From: Clostridiales bacterium
Lineage (GTDB): Bacteria; Bacillota; Clostridia; Christensenellales; Aristaeellaceae
Assembly: GCA_015056245.1 (NCBI GenBank)
Contig: SVGQ01000017.1
Coordinates: 1 to 36,404, forward strand
Direction of reading: 5' to 3'
Length of the DNA stretch: 36,404 bases
The stretch's first letter is position 1, and each line of letters opens with the position of its first letter. The notes under the pieces are model-generated. The model worked only from the letters and a program-made list of their open reading frames with translations. It was not told where the DNA came from and made no database searches. Shown piece after piece: positions 13,652-23,663 of the stretch. The position numbers were made by a program, and so were the translations under genes.

Positions 13652-14944
13652 TTATTCGACAATACGGCCTTCCAACCCTTCCGGGGTAAGACCGGTAAGC
13701 AGCACATTCACCAGTTGTCCGCTCTGGCCGCCCTCCACTGCCACCTGCACATATTCCGGGGTGTACCCAGCCATGCGCCCGTCGGCAAGGGGTTCTTCCA
13801 GCAACACAGGACGGGTTTCGCCCAGCAGGCTTTCCCGGTAGGCAGTTGCCGTCCGGCTTTCCAGCGCCATCAGGCGATGCACCCGCTTTTCCTTCTCCGT
13901 TTCGGGAATCTGGTCGGGCATTTCAGCTGCCGGGGTGCCTTCCCTCTTGCTGTAGGGAAACACATGGATCTTGGCAAAGCCGACTTTTTCGCAGAAATCC
14001 AGCGTCTGCTGGAACTCCTCCTCGGTTTCGCCGGGGAAGCCAACGATCACATCAGTGGTGAAAGCCGCTTTGGGCCAGACAGTCCGGAGACGCTCCACCG
14101 CCGCCATGAACTGAGTGGTGTTGTAGCGGCGCTTCATGCGGCGAAGCACTGCATCCGAGCCGCTTTGCAGCGCCAGATGGAACTGGGGACAAAGTTGATT
14201 CAGCTGCCCCACGGAGGCAACAAACGCATCGTTTGCCACAATGGGTTCCAACGAGCCAAGGCGCACCCGGTTCACGCCCTCGCAGGCGCATACTGCGTGG
14301 ATGGCATCAGCCAAAGTGGGCTTGTCCGCCAGATCCCGACCATAACTGGTCAAATGGATGCCGGTGAGTACCAATTCGCCAAAGCCCGCATCACTGAGGG
14401 CCTGCGCTTCCACGCGGATATCCTCCAGCGTACGGGAACGGATCGGCCCGCGGACACTGGGAATGATGCAGTAGGTGCAGCGATTGTCGCAGCCCTCCTG
14501 AATCTTCATCACCGCCCGGGTATGCCCCTCATGGCGGCGAATGCTGAGCCGTTCGTAGGGCACGCTTTCCAGCGTGCCCACCGCAACGATTTGAGTATCT
14601 TCCCGGATCGCCTGCTCCAACAGCTCCACCACCCGAGCCCGGTGCTGGTTGCCGATGATCAGCCGCGCGCTGCTTTCCCGTAGTTGCGCGCCCAACCGCT
14701 GGGCCAGACAGCCTGCCACCACCACCTCAGCCTGAGGATTCCGGCGGCGCACCCGGCGCACCAGCTGCATGCTCTTTTTATCACCCGTGCCGGTGACCGT
14801 GCAGGTGTTGACCACATACACATCCGCCGGAGCGTTGCCGTGCACCACGGTATAGCCATTTTGCTCAAAGCATTCCAGCATGGCCTGAGTATCGTACTGG
14901 TTCACCTTGCAGCCCAGCGTGGTAAAAGAAACCGTTTTGGTCAT
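13652..14944 (-). CDS. mtaB: tRNA t6A37 methylthiotransferase MtaB
   Basis: The 430-residue radical-SAM methylthiotransferase converts t6A to ms2t6A at tRNA position 37, stabilising decoding of ANN codons. The start at 14944 is preferred over an in-frame ATG seven codons upstream because GGAAGGA lies about nine bases before it. The N-terminal UPF0004 domain carries Cys12 (LGCKVNQYD), Cys48 (VNTCTV) and Cys79 (AGCLAQR) for the auxiliary cluster. The radical-SAM triad Cys152/Cys156/Cys159 lies in EGCDNRCTYCIIPSVRG. Later come DVIVGFPGETEEEF and a C-terminal TRAM domain ending in LTGLTPEGLEGRIVE. The short form and C-terminal region fit MtaB (B. subtilis YqeV) rather than MiaB. It follows rsmE by 30 bp, the conserved order. 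Confidence 0.95.
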   Translation of the reverse strand: MTKTVSFTTLGCKVNQYDTQAMLECFEQNGYTVVHGNAPADVYVVNTCTVTGTGDKKSMQLVRRVRRRNPQAEVVVAGCLAQRLGAQLRESSARLIIGNQHRARVVELLEQAIREDTQIVAVGTLESVPYERLSIRRHEGHTRAVMKIQEGCDNRCTYCIIPSVRGPIRSRTLEDIRVEAQALSDAGFGELVLTGIHLTSYGRDLADKPTLADAIHAVCACEGVNRVRLGSLEPIVANDAFVASVGQLNQLCPQFHLALQSGSDAVLRRMKRRYNTTQFMAAVERLRTVWPKAAFTTDVIVGFPGETEEEFQQTLDFCEKVGFAKIHVFPYSKREGTPAAEMPDQIPETEKEKRVHRLMALESRTATAYRESLLGETRPVLLEEPLADGRMAGYTPEYVQVAVEGGQSGQLVNVLLTGLTPEGLEGRIVE

Positions 14945-14974
14945 GGTGTCATTCCTTCCTGCCAAAGCGAAGGA

Positions 14975-15727
14975 TTACATTTCGCCAAGAGCTGTCCACA
15001 GCGCCGCCAGAGAGCACAAGCCTGCGGTTTCTGTGCGCAGGATGCGCTTGCCCAGCGTAACGCTCTGCGCGCCGATCTCATCAAGACGGGCTTTTTCTTC
15101 AGGAGTGATGCCACCTTCCGGCCCGATAACGATGAGCACCTTTTCCGGTGTGCCGTGTTCTGCCACATAGGCCTGTACCGCCTTGCTCAGGGGCAAAGCG
15201 TGCTCTTCCTCCCATGCCACAAGGATCATGTCGAAGCCCTCGCTGACGGCATCCTTCATGGCGTTATTCAGGCTGCGGATGGCTGCGATCTCCGGCACAT
15301 GGGCCCGTCCGCTCTGTTTGGCGGCTTCCAGCGCGATCCGGCTGAGGCGTTCACGCTTTTTCTCGCTCTTATCGGCTTTGTCCGCCTTGGCGATGGAACG
15401 GGTCATCTCCACGGGCCACAGCTCCCACATGCCCAGCTCGGTGGCCTTCTGGGCGATCAGCTCCAGCTTGTCTGCCTTAGGCAACCCCTGCCAGAGCACC
15501 GCTTTGCAGGGGGCTTCCGGCGAGGGGCATCTCTCCCCCACCTGCACGGTGCAAGTGGTATCACTGACGGTTTCCAGCTGGCCCATGTGCAGATTTTCGC
15601 CATCCAGCAACTGGACGGTTTCGCCCGCGCGCAGGCGCAGCACCTTGGCGCAGTGCACGCTTTCTTCTTTATTTAATGTGATGACGGCTCCCTCTTGCAG
15701 GGGCTCGTCCACAACACAGCGATGCAT
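14975..15727 (-). CDS. rsmE: 16S rRNA (uracil-1498-N3)-methyltransferase
   Basis: The 250-residue enzyme methylates U1498 of 16S rRNA at N3, near the decoding centre. The start at 15727 overlaps the prmA stop as TGATG and has GAGG seven bases upstream. The N-terminal PUA-like domain contains HCAKVLRLRAGE; the C-terminal SPOUT domain has the trefoil-knot AdoMet site in LIVIGPEGGITPEE and TLGKRILRTETAGL. Both signatures are intact and length is typical. Order prmA–rsmE–mtaB matches Bacillus yqeT–yqeU–yqeV. Confidence 0.96.
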   Translation of the reverse strand: MHRCVVDEPLQEGAVITLNKEESVHCAKVLRLRAGETVQLLDGENLHMGQLETVSDTTCTVQVGERCPSPEAPCKAVLWQGLPKADKLELIAQKATELGMWELWPVEMTRSIAKADKADKSEKKRERLSRIALEAAKQSGRAHVPEIAAIRSLNNAMKDAVSEGFDMILVAWEEEHALPLSKAVQAYVAEHGTPEKVLIVIGPEGGITPEEKARLDEIGAQSVTLGKRILRTETAGLCSLAALWTALGEM

Positions 15728-16677
15728 CAGGCAGCCTCGTTTCTCAGGCACAGGGCAACCCATTCACCCTTCTCGATGCGGTCATACACGGTGTATCCCG
15801 CTTCCTTGGCAGCAGCCAGCACATCGGCTTCGCGCTCCCGGATGATGCCGGAACAGATCAGCAGACCATCCTTCACCAGATGACGGGTCAGAGGGCCAGC
15901 CAGCATGCAGATGGCATCTGCCACAATGTTGGCGACCGCCAGTTCACAGGGCATGGCTTCGCTCTTGCAAAGGTCGCCCACCACCACGCGCACCTGCTTG
16001 TCCACGCCGTTCAGGGCAACATTTTCCTTGGCGACCTTCACAGCGTCGGGATCGATATCGATGGCAAGGATGTCCTTGGCGCCCAGGCGGGCTGCTGCAA
16101 TAGCCAGAATGCCGCTTCCGGTACCCACATCCATCACCCGCATGCCGCTGCTGAGGTGCTTTTCAAGCAGCTGCATGCACATATTGGTGGTCTCGTGGGT
16201 GCCGGTGCCAAAGGCCATACCGGGATCCAGCTCGATCACCAGATCGCCCTCCACGGGGGTATAGGCTTCCCAAGTGGGCTTTACCACCAAGTGGCTGCCA
16301 ATGCGGAAGGGCTTGTAATACTTCTTCCAGTTTTCGGACCAGTCCTCATCCGCCACATTCTGCATATCCAGCGAAAGGGTGCCGAAATCCAGTCCGAAAC
16401 CGCCCTGCGCCAGCTGCAACAGCTCCTGACGGACGGTATTGAGCACATCGTGGGTATGTTCATCCTGAGCAAACCAACCCTTGACCAGCACATCCTCGGG
16501 CATGTTTTCCAGAAGCTTTTTATCATACAGTTCCCAGTACACGCCGGGCTTGTCCGGGTCGGGCACATCGGCACGATCGATGATTTCCGTGCCCATGGCG
16601 CCAAGGCGCATCAGCAGTTCGCTGACGATATCGCTGCCTTCGGTAGTGGTATGGACGACTGCTTCACACCATTGCAT
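15727..16677 (-). CDS. prmA: Ribosomal protein L11 methyltransferase
   Basis: The 316-residue enzyme uses AdoMet to methylate lysines and the N-terminus of ribosomal protein uL11. The N-terminal substrate-recognition domain spans about 1–120. The linker DEDWSENWKKYYKPFRIG is characteristic, as is IELDPGMAFGTGTHETT. The class I methyltransferase motif I is MDVGTGSGILAIAA, and NIVADAI supplies the motif near the catalytic pocket. It begins 18 bp after dnaJ and overlaps rsmE by one base, consistent with co-transcription. Confidence 0.96.
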   Translation of the reverse strand: MQWCEAVVHTTTEGSDIVSELLMRLGAMGTEIIDRADVPDPDKPGVYWELYDKKLLENMPEDVLVKGWFAQDEHTHDVLNTVRQELLQLAQGGFGLDFGTLSLDMQNVADEDWSENWKKYYKPFRIGSHLVVKPTWEAYTPVEGDLVIELDPGMAFGTGTHETTNMCMQLLEKHLSSGMRVMDVGTGSGILAIAAARLGAKDILAIDIDPDAVKVAKENVALNGVDKQVRVVVGDLCKSEAMPCELAVANIVADAICMLAGPLTRHLVKDGLLICSGIIREREADVLAAAKEAGYTVYDRIEKGEWVALCLRNEAA

Positions 16678-16695
16678 GGTTTCATCCGCCTTTCT

Positions 16696-17823
16696 TTAGT
16701 TGAACAGATCCTTGATCTTATCCGCAAAGCTCTTGCGGCTTTCGTATTCCTTGCCGGTCATGGAGGCATCCAGTTCCCGCAGCAGCTCTTTCTGCTTTTC
16801 GCTCAGGCGGGTGGGCGTTTCCACCTTCACCGTCAGGATCAGGTCGCCCTTGACACCGGTTTTGCGGCTGACGATGCCCTGACCCTTCAGCCGGAAGGAA
16901 GTGCCGGTCTGGGTGCCTTCGGGAATGCGGTGCTTCACCGGCTTTTCCAGCGTGGGCACATCGATTTCCGCGCCCAGCGCCGCCTGGGTCATGCTGATGG
17001 GCATATCCAGCAGCAGGTTGTTGCCATCCCGCTTGAACAGCTTGTGAGGCTTCACGTTCACCACGATGTACAGATCGCCCGCAGGGCCGCCCCGCATACC
17101 GGGTTCGCCCTCGCCGCGCTTGATCATGTTGATGCCGTCCTCAATACCGGCAGGGATGTTCAGCTTCACCGTGCGCTTGCGGCGCACACGGCCCGTGCCG
17201 TTGCAGTTATTGCACTTATCCTTGACGATTTTGCCCTCGCCGTGGCAGGTGGGGCAGGTGCGGACCGTTACCATAAAGCCGCCGCCACTGCGCACCTGAC
17301 CGCTGCCCTTACAGGTGGGGCAGGTCTGGGGCTGGGTGCCGGGTTTGGCACCGCTGCCGGAGCAGGTTTCGCAGCTTTCGTTGCGGAAGAAGTCGATCTC
17401 CTTGGTGCAGCCAAAGGCGGCTTCCTCAAAGCTGATGGTCAGCCGGTACTGCAGGTCATCGCCCTGCACAGGCGCATTGCGGCGGCTTGCGCCCATGCCT
17501 CCCATACCGCCCATGCCGCTGAAAATGGTCTCGAACAGGTCGCCCATGCCGCCACTGAAACCGCCAAAGCCGCCAAAATCGCCGTAGCCGCCGCCCATCT
17601 GAGGGCCGTCAAAGCCAAACTGGTCGTACCGGGCGCGCTTGTCCGCGTCGCTGAGCACTTCGTTGGCCTCGTTCAGCTCCTTGAAGCGTTCTTCCGCATC
17701 CTTGTCGTTGGGATGCAGGTCGGGATGGCACTCCTTGGCCTTTTTGCGGAAAGCCTTTTTGATATCGGCCTCTGTGGCGTTCTTATCCACGCCCAGAACC
17801 TCGTAATAGTCACGCTTTGCCAA
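16696..17823 (-). CDS. dnaJ: Chaperone protein DnaJ (type I Hsp40)
   Basis: The 375-residue protein delivers substrates to DnaK and stimulates its ATPase. The J domain occupies about 1–70 with HPD at 33–35. A Gly/Phe/Met-rich region covers 73–115. Four zinc motifs follow: CETCSGSG (151–158), CPTCKGSG (168–175), CPTCHGEG (190–197) and CNNCNGTG (204–211). The C-terminal substrate-binding domain ends at 375. The start codon is TTG, with AGGTGAG only a few bases upstream, so initiation may be modest. It is separated from dnaK by 227 bp containing a large hairpin and a copy of the structured repeat, an unusually complex gap that could set the DnaJ:DnaK ratio. Confidence 0.97.
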   Translation of the reverse strand: MAKRDYYEVLGVDKNATEADIKKAFRKKAKECHPDLHPNDKDAEERFKELNEANEVLSDADKRARYDQFGFDGPQMGGGYGDFGGFGGFSGGMGDLFETIFSGMGGMGGMGASRRNAPVQGDDLQYRLTISFEEAAFGCTKEIDFFRNESCETCSGSGAKPGTQPQTCPTCKGSGQVRSGGGFMVTVRTCPTCHGEGKIVKDKCNNCNGTGRVRRKRTVKLNIPAGIEDGINMIKRGEGEPGMRGGPAGDLYIVVNVKPHKLFKRDGNNLLLDMPISMTQAALGAEIDVPTLEKPVKHRIPEGTQTGTSFRLKGQGIVSRKTGVKGDLILTVKVETPTRLSEKQKELLRELDASMTGKEYESRKSFADKIKDLFN

Positions 17824-17875
17824 TTGCTCACCTACTTAGTGATGTTCAGTCAAATTGCTTTTGTGCAAACAGATC

Positions 17876-17914
17876 GCAATCCCCTTGCCCGGAATGCGGG
17901 AAAAGGGGATTTGC
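17876..17914. other. Large hairpin upstream of dnaJ
   Basis: GCAATCCCCTT (17876–17886) pairs with AAGGGGATTTGC (17903–17914) with one bulged base. Inside, CCCG (17888–17891) pairs with CGGG (17897–17900) around a 5-base loop. There is no T-run on either strand. Lying between dnaK and dnaJ, it could be an RNA processing or stability signal. Confidence 0.45.
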
Positions 17915-17920
17915 AATATT

Positions 17921-18000
17921 TGCGGGGGGACGGGGAGATTGTGGGGCTCTGCCCCACACCCCGGCAGGGAGATGATCTCCCTGCACCCAGCACATTTTAA
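17921..18000 (-). repeat. Diverged copy of the structured repeat core between dnaK and dnaJ
   Basis: Read on the minus strand, this region lines up with the core module of the 11885–12390 array: TTAAAATG, then GGGTGCAGG, a palindrome with arms GCAGGGAGAT/ATCTCCCTGC around one base (17964–17984), CCGG, and a hairpin GTGGGGC–AGA–GCCCCAC (17941–17957). Compared with the array, the palindrome's changed G/C pair is A/T on both arms, and the second hairpin changes at two positions on both arms while keeping the same loop. The flanking GC-rich 12-bp stem and third module are absent. Confidence 0.75.
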
Positions 18001-18050
18001 CTATGGTACAATTGCTCGTTCAAGCAGCAATGCGCCATAGGTTCTTTGGC

Positions 18051-20626
<2,576 letters not shown>

Positions 20627-20633
20627 GTCTTTG

Positions 20634-21662
20634 TCACTCCTTATTCTGTCCCAGCAGGGTACTGAGTTGCTGGCCCATGGCGTTCAAAATGCTGAGCACC
20701 TGCCCGTAGTGCATACGGGTGGGGCCGATGACGCCGATGGTGCCGTGGTTGTTATCGCCCAGCCGGTAAGTGGCGGTAACCAGCGAGCAGTCGCTGAGTT
20801 CCGGGATACCGGTCTCCGGGCCGATGCGCACGGTAAAGGCCATGCCGCCCTGCTTTTCCAGAAGATCCACCAGCTTATCCTTGGTTTCCAGCACGCTGAG
20901 GAAACCCTTGGCTTTTTCCACGTCGCTGTACTCAGGAAAGTTGAGGATGTTGCTGGGGCCGCCCAATGCCAGCTTTGCTTTGGATGCGCTGCCCGCCTGC
21001 CCCATGAACTGGGCGATGTTGCCGGTGAGCTGCCGCTGATGCGCCTGCATCTCCCGGCTGCTTTCCTCCAGCATCTGCTGGGCCTCGCTCAAAGTGCGCC
21101 CGCTGAGGCGTTCGGTGAGCATGCGGCTGATGGAATACAGTGCGTCTGCATCCAGTCCCGGTCCCACTTCCACTACCGTATCCCGCATGATGCCGCCATC
21201 GGTGACGATAACCACCAGCGCGCTGGTGGAAGATACGGGCACCAACTGCAAATTGCGGATGCGGAGCTCATGCCCCTTGGGGCTGAGCACCAGGGAAGTG
21301 TAATGGGTCAGGCCGCTGAGCACCTTGGCGGCGTGGTTGATCACGTCCTCCATCTGGCGGGTGCGGTCATCGAAATAGTGGTGGATACTCTCGCTTTCCC
21401 CTGTGGAGATCACGCCTCTTTCCAGAAGCTGATCCACATACAGCCGGTAGGCCTTGGCGCTGGGGATGCGGCCCGCACTCACGTGGGGCTGATCCAGATA
21501 GCCAAGCTCCTCCAGATCGCTCATTTCGTTGCGGATGGTGGCGGAGCTAAGGCCCATCTCATATTTTTTGGAGATGGTGCGGCTGCCTACGGGGATGGCG
21601 GTGAGGATGTAGTCGTCGATGATCGCCTGCAAGATGCGGAACTTGCGTGCGTCCATCATCAT
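20634..21662 (-). CDS. hrcA: Heat-inducible transcription repressor HrcA
   Basis: The 342-residue repressor binds CIRCE and needs GroEL for activity. Three ATGs stand in a row; the first (21662) has AAGGAGG eight bases upstream. The N-terminal winged helix-turn-helix (about 5–75) contains FRILQAIIDDYILTAIPVGS, LSSATIRNEMSDLEELGYL and HVSAGRIPSAKAYRLYV, the HrcA signature. The rest is the GAF-like and dimerisation part, ending GVIGPTRMHYGQVLSILNAM. It is the first gene of the hrcA–grpE–dnaK–dnaJ block and is preceded by a perfect CIRCE and promoter, so it should repress its own operon. Confidence 0.97.
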   Translation of the reverse strand: MMMDARKFRILQAIIDDYILTAIPVGSRTISKKYEMGLSSATIRNEMSDLEELGYLDQPHVSAGRIPSAKAYRLYVDQLLERGVISTGESESIHHYFDDRTRQMEDVINHAAKVLSGLTHYTSLVLSPKGHELRIRNLQLVPVSSTSALVVIVTDGGIMRDTVVEVGPGLDADALYSISRMLTERLSGRTLSEAQQMLEESSREMQAHQRQLTGNIAQFMGQAGSASKAKLALGGPSNILNFPEYSDVEKAKGFLSVLETKDKLVDLLEKQGGMAFTVRIGPETGIPELSDCSLVTATYRLGDNNHGTIGVIGPTRMHYGQVLSILNAMGQQLSTLLGQNKE

Positions 21663-21698
21663 GGCTGCTGCCTCCTTACCCTGTTTTCTTTCGGATTG

Positions 21699-21725
21699 TT
21701 AGCACTCATCAAAGGTGAGTGCTAA
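21699..21725. promoter_or_regulatory. CIRCE operator (HrcA binding site)
   Basis: TTAGCACTC (21699–21707) and GAGTGCTAA (21717–21725) form the perfect 9-bp inverted repeat with a 9-base spacer that defines CIRCE. It lies just downstream of the -10 element, between the start site and the hrcA ribosome binding site, where bound HrcA would block transcription. It is the only CIRCE I found in the window. Confidence 0.98.
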
Positions 21726-21734
21726 CACATGCAT

Positions 21735-21763
21735 ATCATATGCCCGACCGGACGGTTTGTCAA
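21735..21763 (-). promoter_or_regulatory. Sigma-A promoter of the hrcA–grpE–dnaK–dnaJ operon
   Basis: On the minus strand the -35 is a perfect TTGACA (21758–21763) and the -10 is TATGAT (21735–21740), with a 17-base spacer. The CIRCE operator begins 10 bases downstream of the -10. Confidence 0.9.
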
Positions 21764-21833
21764 GAGGATTTTTCCTTTTCTCATCCAAGTTTAAGGATTG
21801 TTCACAAAGCATGGAAACGGCTGTGTATAGCTG

Positions 21834-21863
21834 CTGGCAGCGCCTGATGATCTATGGTACAAT
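21834..21863 (+). promoter_or_regulatory. Probable promoter of the WYL–zinc-ribbon gene
   Basis: TACAAT (21858–21863) is a good -10. The best -35 is CTGGCA (21834–21839), 18 bases upstream and matching 4 of 6 positions. The leader would be about 18 bases, ending in GAGGTG before the ATG at 21888. It is divergent from the hrcA promoter. Confidence 0.45.
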
Positions 21864-21887
21864 GGCACCAAGAGGTGAAGATGACCA

Positions 21888-23165
21888 ATGAAATCCAGCC
21901 GACTGTTTCATATCATTCACCGGCTATTGCGGGACGGGCGCGCCACTGCCCCCGTCTTGGCTGCGGAATTGGAAGTTTCCGTGCGCACCATCTACCGGGA
22001 TGTGGAAGCCCTGTGCGAGGCGGGTGTGCCCATTATCACCGAGCAGGGCAAGGGCGGCGGTCTTTCCCTGATGGAGGGATTTGCCCTGCCGGGAACCCTG
22101 ATGACCCCGGAAGAACAGGCCCAGCTCTTGCTGGCAGTGAAGAGCGCCGGCGCGCTCACCGGCACGGATTCCTCCGCCCTGATGCTGAAATTGGGCGGGC
22201 TATTCCGCCAGCAGGGAAACGACTGGCTGGCAGTGGATCTGTCCCGCTGGGGCTGCGCAGGCGGCGATGACCAACGTTTCCGGCTGTTGCAGCAGGCTAT
22301 TCTGGACAGACGCTGTGTCCGGTTCGATTATGTAGGCGCAGATGGCGCCAGCCAACGGACGGTGCAGCCCGCCAAGCTGGTCTACAAGGCATCCGCATGG
22401 TATCTGCAAGGCCTCTGCCTGACCCGGCAGGCCTTCCGTACCTTCAAGCTCAGCCGGATTCGGTCACTGGGCATCACGGACGAACCCTTTGCGCCGCTGC
22501 CGGAGCCTCCGCCCATCGAGAGTTTCGCTACCGGAACCCTGTACCCGGAGGTGCAGATCCGTTTCCCTGCTTCGCTGGCTTTCCGGGTCTATGACGAATT
22601 CGACGGGGATTCCATCATGGAAGAGACAGATGGCAGCCTGACCGTCACCGCCCGGATGCCCATCGATGACGGCTGGCTGTATGGCTACCTGCTTTCCTTC
22701 GGCGGCGCGGCACAGGTACTGGCCCCGGAGCAGTTGAAGGCCGGACTGGCGATCCACGCCCGGCAGATGGCAGCCCGTTACGAAAAAGATTGTCCTCATC
22801 CTCAAAACCAGACAGAAGGTGTCAGGTTATCTCCTGTATGCTGGGATCATCCCCAGAAGGGGAACATCATCACACAGGAGGATTACCCAATGGAACAGAA
22901 ATTTTGTCAGAGCTGCGGCATGCCGCTGGGCGATGCGCAGGAAGTATACGGTACCGAAAAGGATGGAAGCCTGAACCGGGACTATTGCATCTACTGCTAC
23001 AAGGATGGTTCCTTTACCGGCGAGATGACCATGGAAGAGATGATCGAATACTGCATCCCCTTTACCATGGAAGCCCGCCCCGGCATGACCTGGGAAGCCG
23101 CCAAAGCTGAAATGGAAAGCTATTTCCCTCGCCTGAAACGCTGGGCAAAGCAGGAGAAGCAGTGA
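21888..23165 (+). CDS. WYL-domain transcriptional regulator fused in frame to a zinc-ribbon domain
   Basis: This is a 425-residue open frame. Residues 1–60 are a winged helix-turn-helix of the DeoR/YafY type (LAAELEVSVRTIYRDVEALC). Residues about 135–210 are a WYL domain (RRCVRFDYVGADG … FRTFKLSRIRSLGI), followed by a C-terminal extension to about 303. A linker of about 30 residues follows, then from Met335 a small zinc-ribbon domain with two Cys pairs, FCQSCGMPL and DYCIYCY, and TMEEMIEYCIPFTM. In many Firmicutes such a zinc-ribbon protein is a separate gene of about 90 residues. The linker DNA still contains AGGAGG eight bases before an in-frame ATG (22890), so both a fusion and a free 91-residue domain could be made. 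WYL regulators usually sense a ligand and control adjacent genes; the NTF2-like and TrhA genes follow. Confidence 0.75.
   Translation: MKSSRLFHIIHRLLRDGRATAPVLAAELEVSVRTIYRDVEALCEAGVPIITEQGKGGGLSLMEGFALPGTLMTPEEQAQLLLAVKSAGALTGTDSSALMLKLGGLFRQQGNDWLAVDLSRWGCAGGDDQRFRLLQQAILDRRCVRFDYVGADGASQRTVQPAKLVYKASAWYLQGLCLTRQAFRTFKLSRIRSLGITDEPFAPLPEPPPIESFATGTLYPEVQIRFPASLAFRVYDEFDGDSIMEETDGSLTVTARMPIDDGWLYGYLLSFGGAAQVLAPEQLKAGLAIHARQMAARYEKDCPHPQNQTEGVRLSPVCWDHPQKGNIITQEDYPMEQKFCQSCGMPLGDAQEVYGTEKDGSLNRDYCIYCYKDGSFTGEMTMEEMIEYCIPFTMEARPGMTWEAAKAEMESYFPRLKRWAKQEKQ
22876..22892 (+). promoter_or_regulatory. Internal ribosome binding site and start of the zinc-ribbon part
   Basis: AGGAGG (22876–22881) is followed eight bases later by ATG (22890–22892), in frame with the upstream WYL gene. 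From here a 91-residue zinc-ribbon protein ending at 23165 could be translated independently. The spacing and strength equal those of the real starts elsewhere in the window. Confidence 0.6.
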
Positions 23166-23563
23166 TGGAAGCCAGCCATCAGCAGCGGGAGGACTGCATC
23201 CGGCAATACATGCAGGGCTGGCTTACGCAGAACGAAGAGCTGCTGCTGGCAACCCTGTCCCAACAGATTCACATCATTGAAAGCTACGGCCCGGAATACA
23301 TCGGGCTCGCCGAAGTGCAGCAATGGTTCCGCACATGGCATACCCGGGGACAGGTGCTCCGTTGGGATGCGCTTGGCTTTCTCCATCAGGGGGATGAAAC
23401 CGTGGTCAAGTGGCATTTCGTCTGCCGCTACGAGGGTAACACATCGGGCTTTGACGGGCTTTCGCTGGTACGTTTCGATGCCTCCGGACGTATCCTTGCC
23501 ATGGAGGAATACCAATCCAAAACGGAACATCACCGGCCTTACGTGCAGGGCGCAGCGCAGTGA
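23165..23563 (+). CDS. SnoaL/NTF2-like domain protein
   Basis: The 132-residue protein starts at the ATG at 23165, overlapping the previous stop as TGATG, with AGGAG eight bases upstream. The layout is that of a SnoaL-like/NTF2-like cone-shaped barrel: a helical start (CIRQYMQGWLTQNEELLLATL), IHIIESYGPEYIGLAEVQQWF, then curved strands with VVKWHFVCRYEGN and FDGLSLVRFDASGRI. Family members include enzymes and ligand-binding proteins; no catalytic dyad can be assigned with confidence. Tight coupling to the WYL–zinc-ribbon gene suggests a shared role, perhaps binding a small ligand. Confidence 0.75.
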   Translation: MEASHQQREDCIRQYMQGWLTQNEELLLATLSQQIHIIESYGPEYIGLAEVQQWFRTWHTRGQVLRWDALGFLHQGDETVVKWHFVCRYEGNTSGFDGLSLVRFDASGRILAMEEYQSKTEHHRPYVQGAAQ

Positions 23564-23593
23564 TTTCTCTGTATTCCCTTTGTTCTTCTTCCT

Positions 23594-23623
23594 CACCGGC
23601 GGATTGCAATGCGTCCGCCGGTG
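23594..23623. promoter_or_regulatory. 10-bp inverted repeat over the trhA promoter
   Basis: CACCGGCGGA (23594–23603) and TCCGCCGGTG (23614–23623) are perfect inverted arms with 10 bases between them. The -35 (23604–23609) lies in the loop. No T-run follows on the plus strand, which argues against a simple terminator. It may be an operator or an end-of-operon hairpin. Confidence 0.45.
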
Positions 23624-23632
23624 TAGTATATT
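23604..23632 (+). promoter_or_regulatory. Sigma-A-type promoter of the TrhA/hemolysin III gene
   Basis: TTGCAA (23604–23609) and TATATT (23627–23632) are separated by 17 bases. The predicted start is about 25 bases before the ATG at 23664, with GGAGG in between. Confidence 0.6.
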
Positions 23633-23663
23633 AGGAAGGAATTTACCGAAGCGGAGGAAATCT

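Noticed and set aside
15880-18000. 706-codon plus-strand open frame
   Set aside because: Antisense to prmA and dnaJ; composition (His/Ala/Gln-rich) and lack of motifs show it is a by-product of GC-rich codon use.
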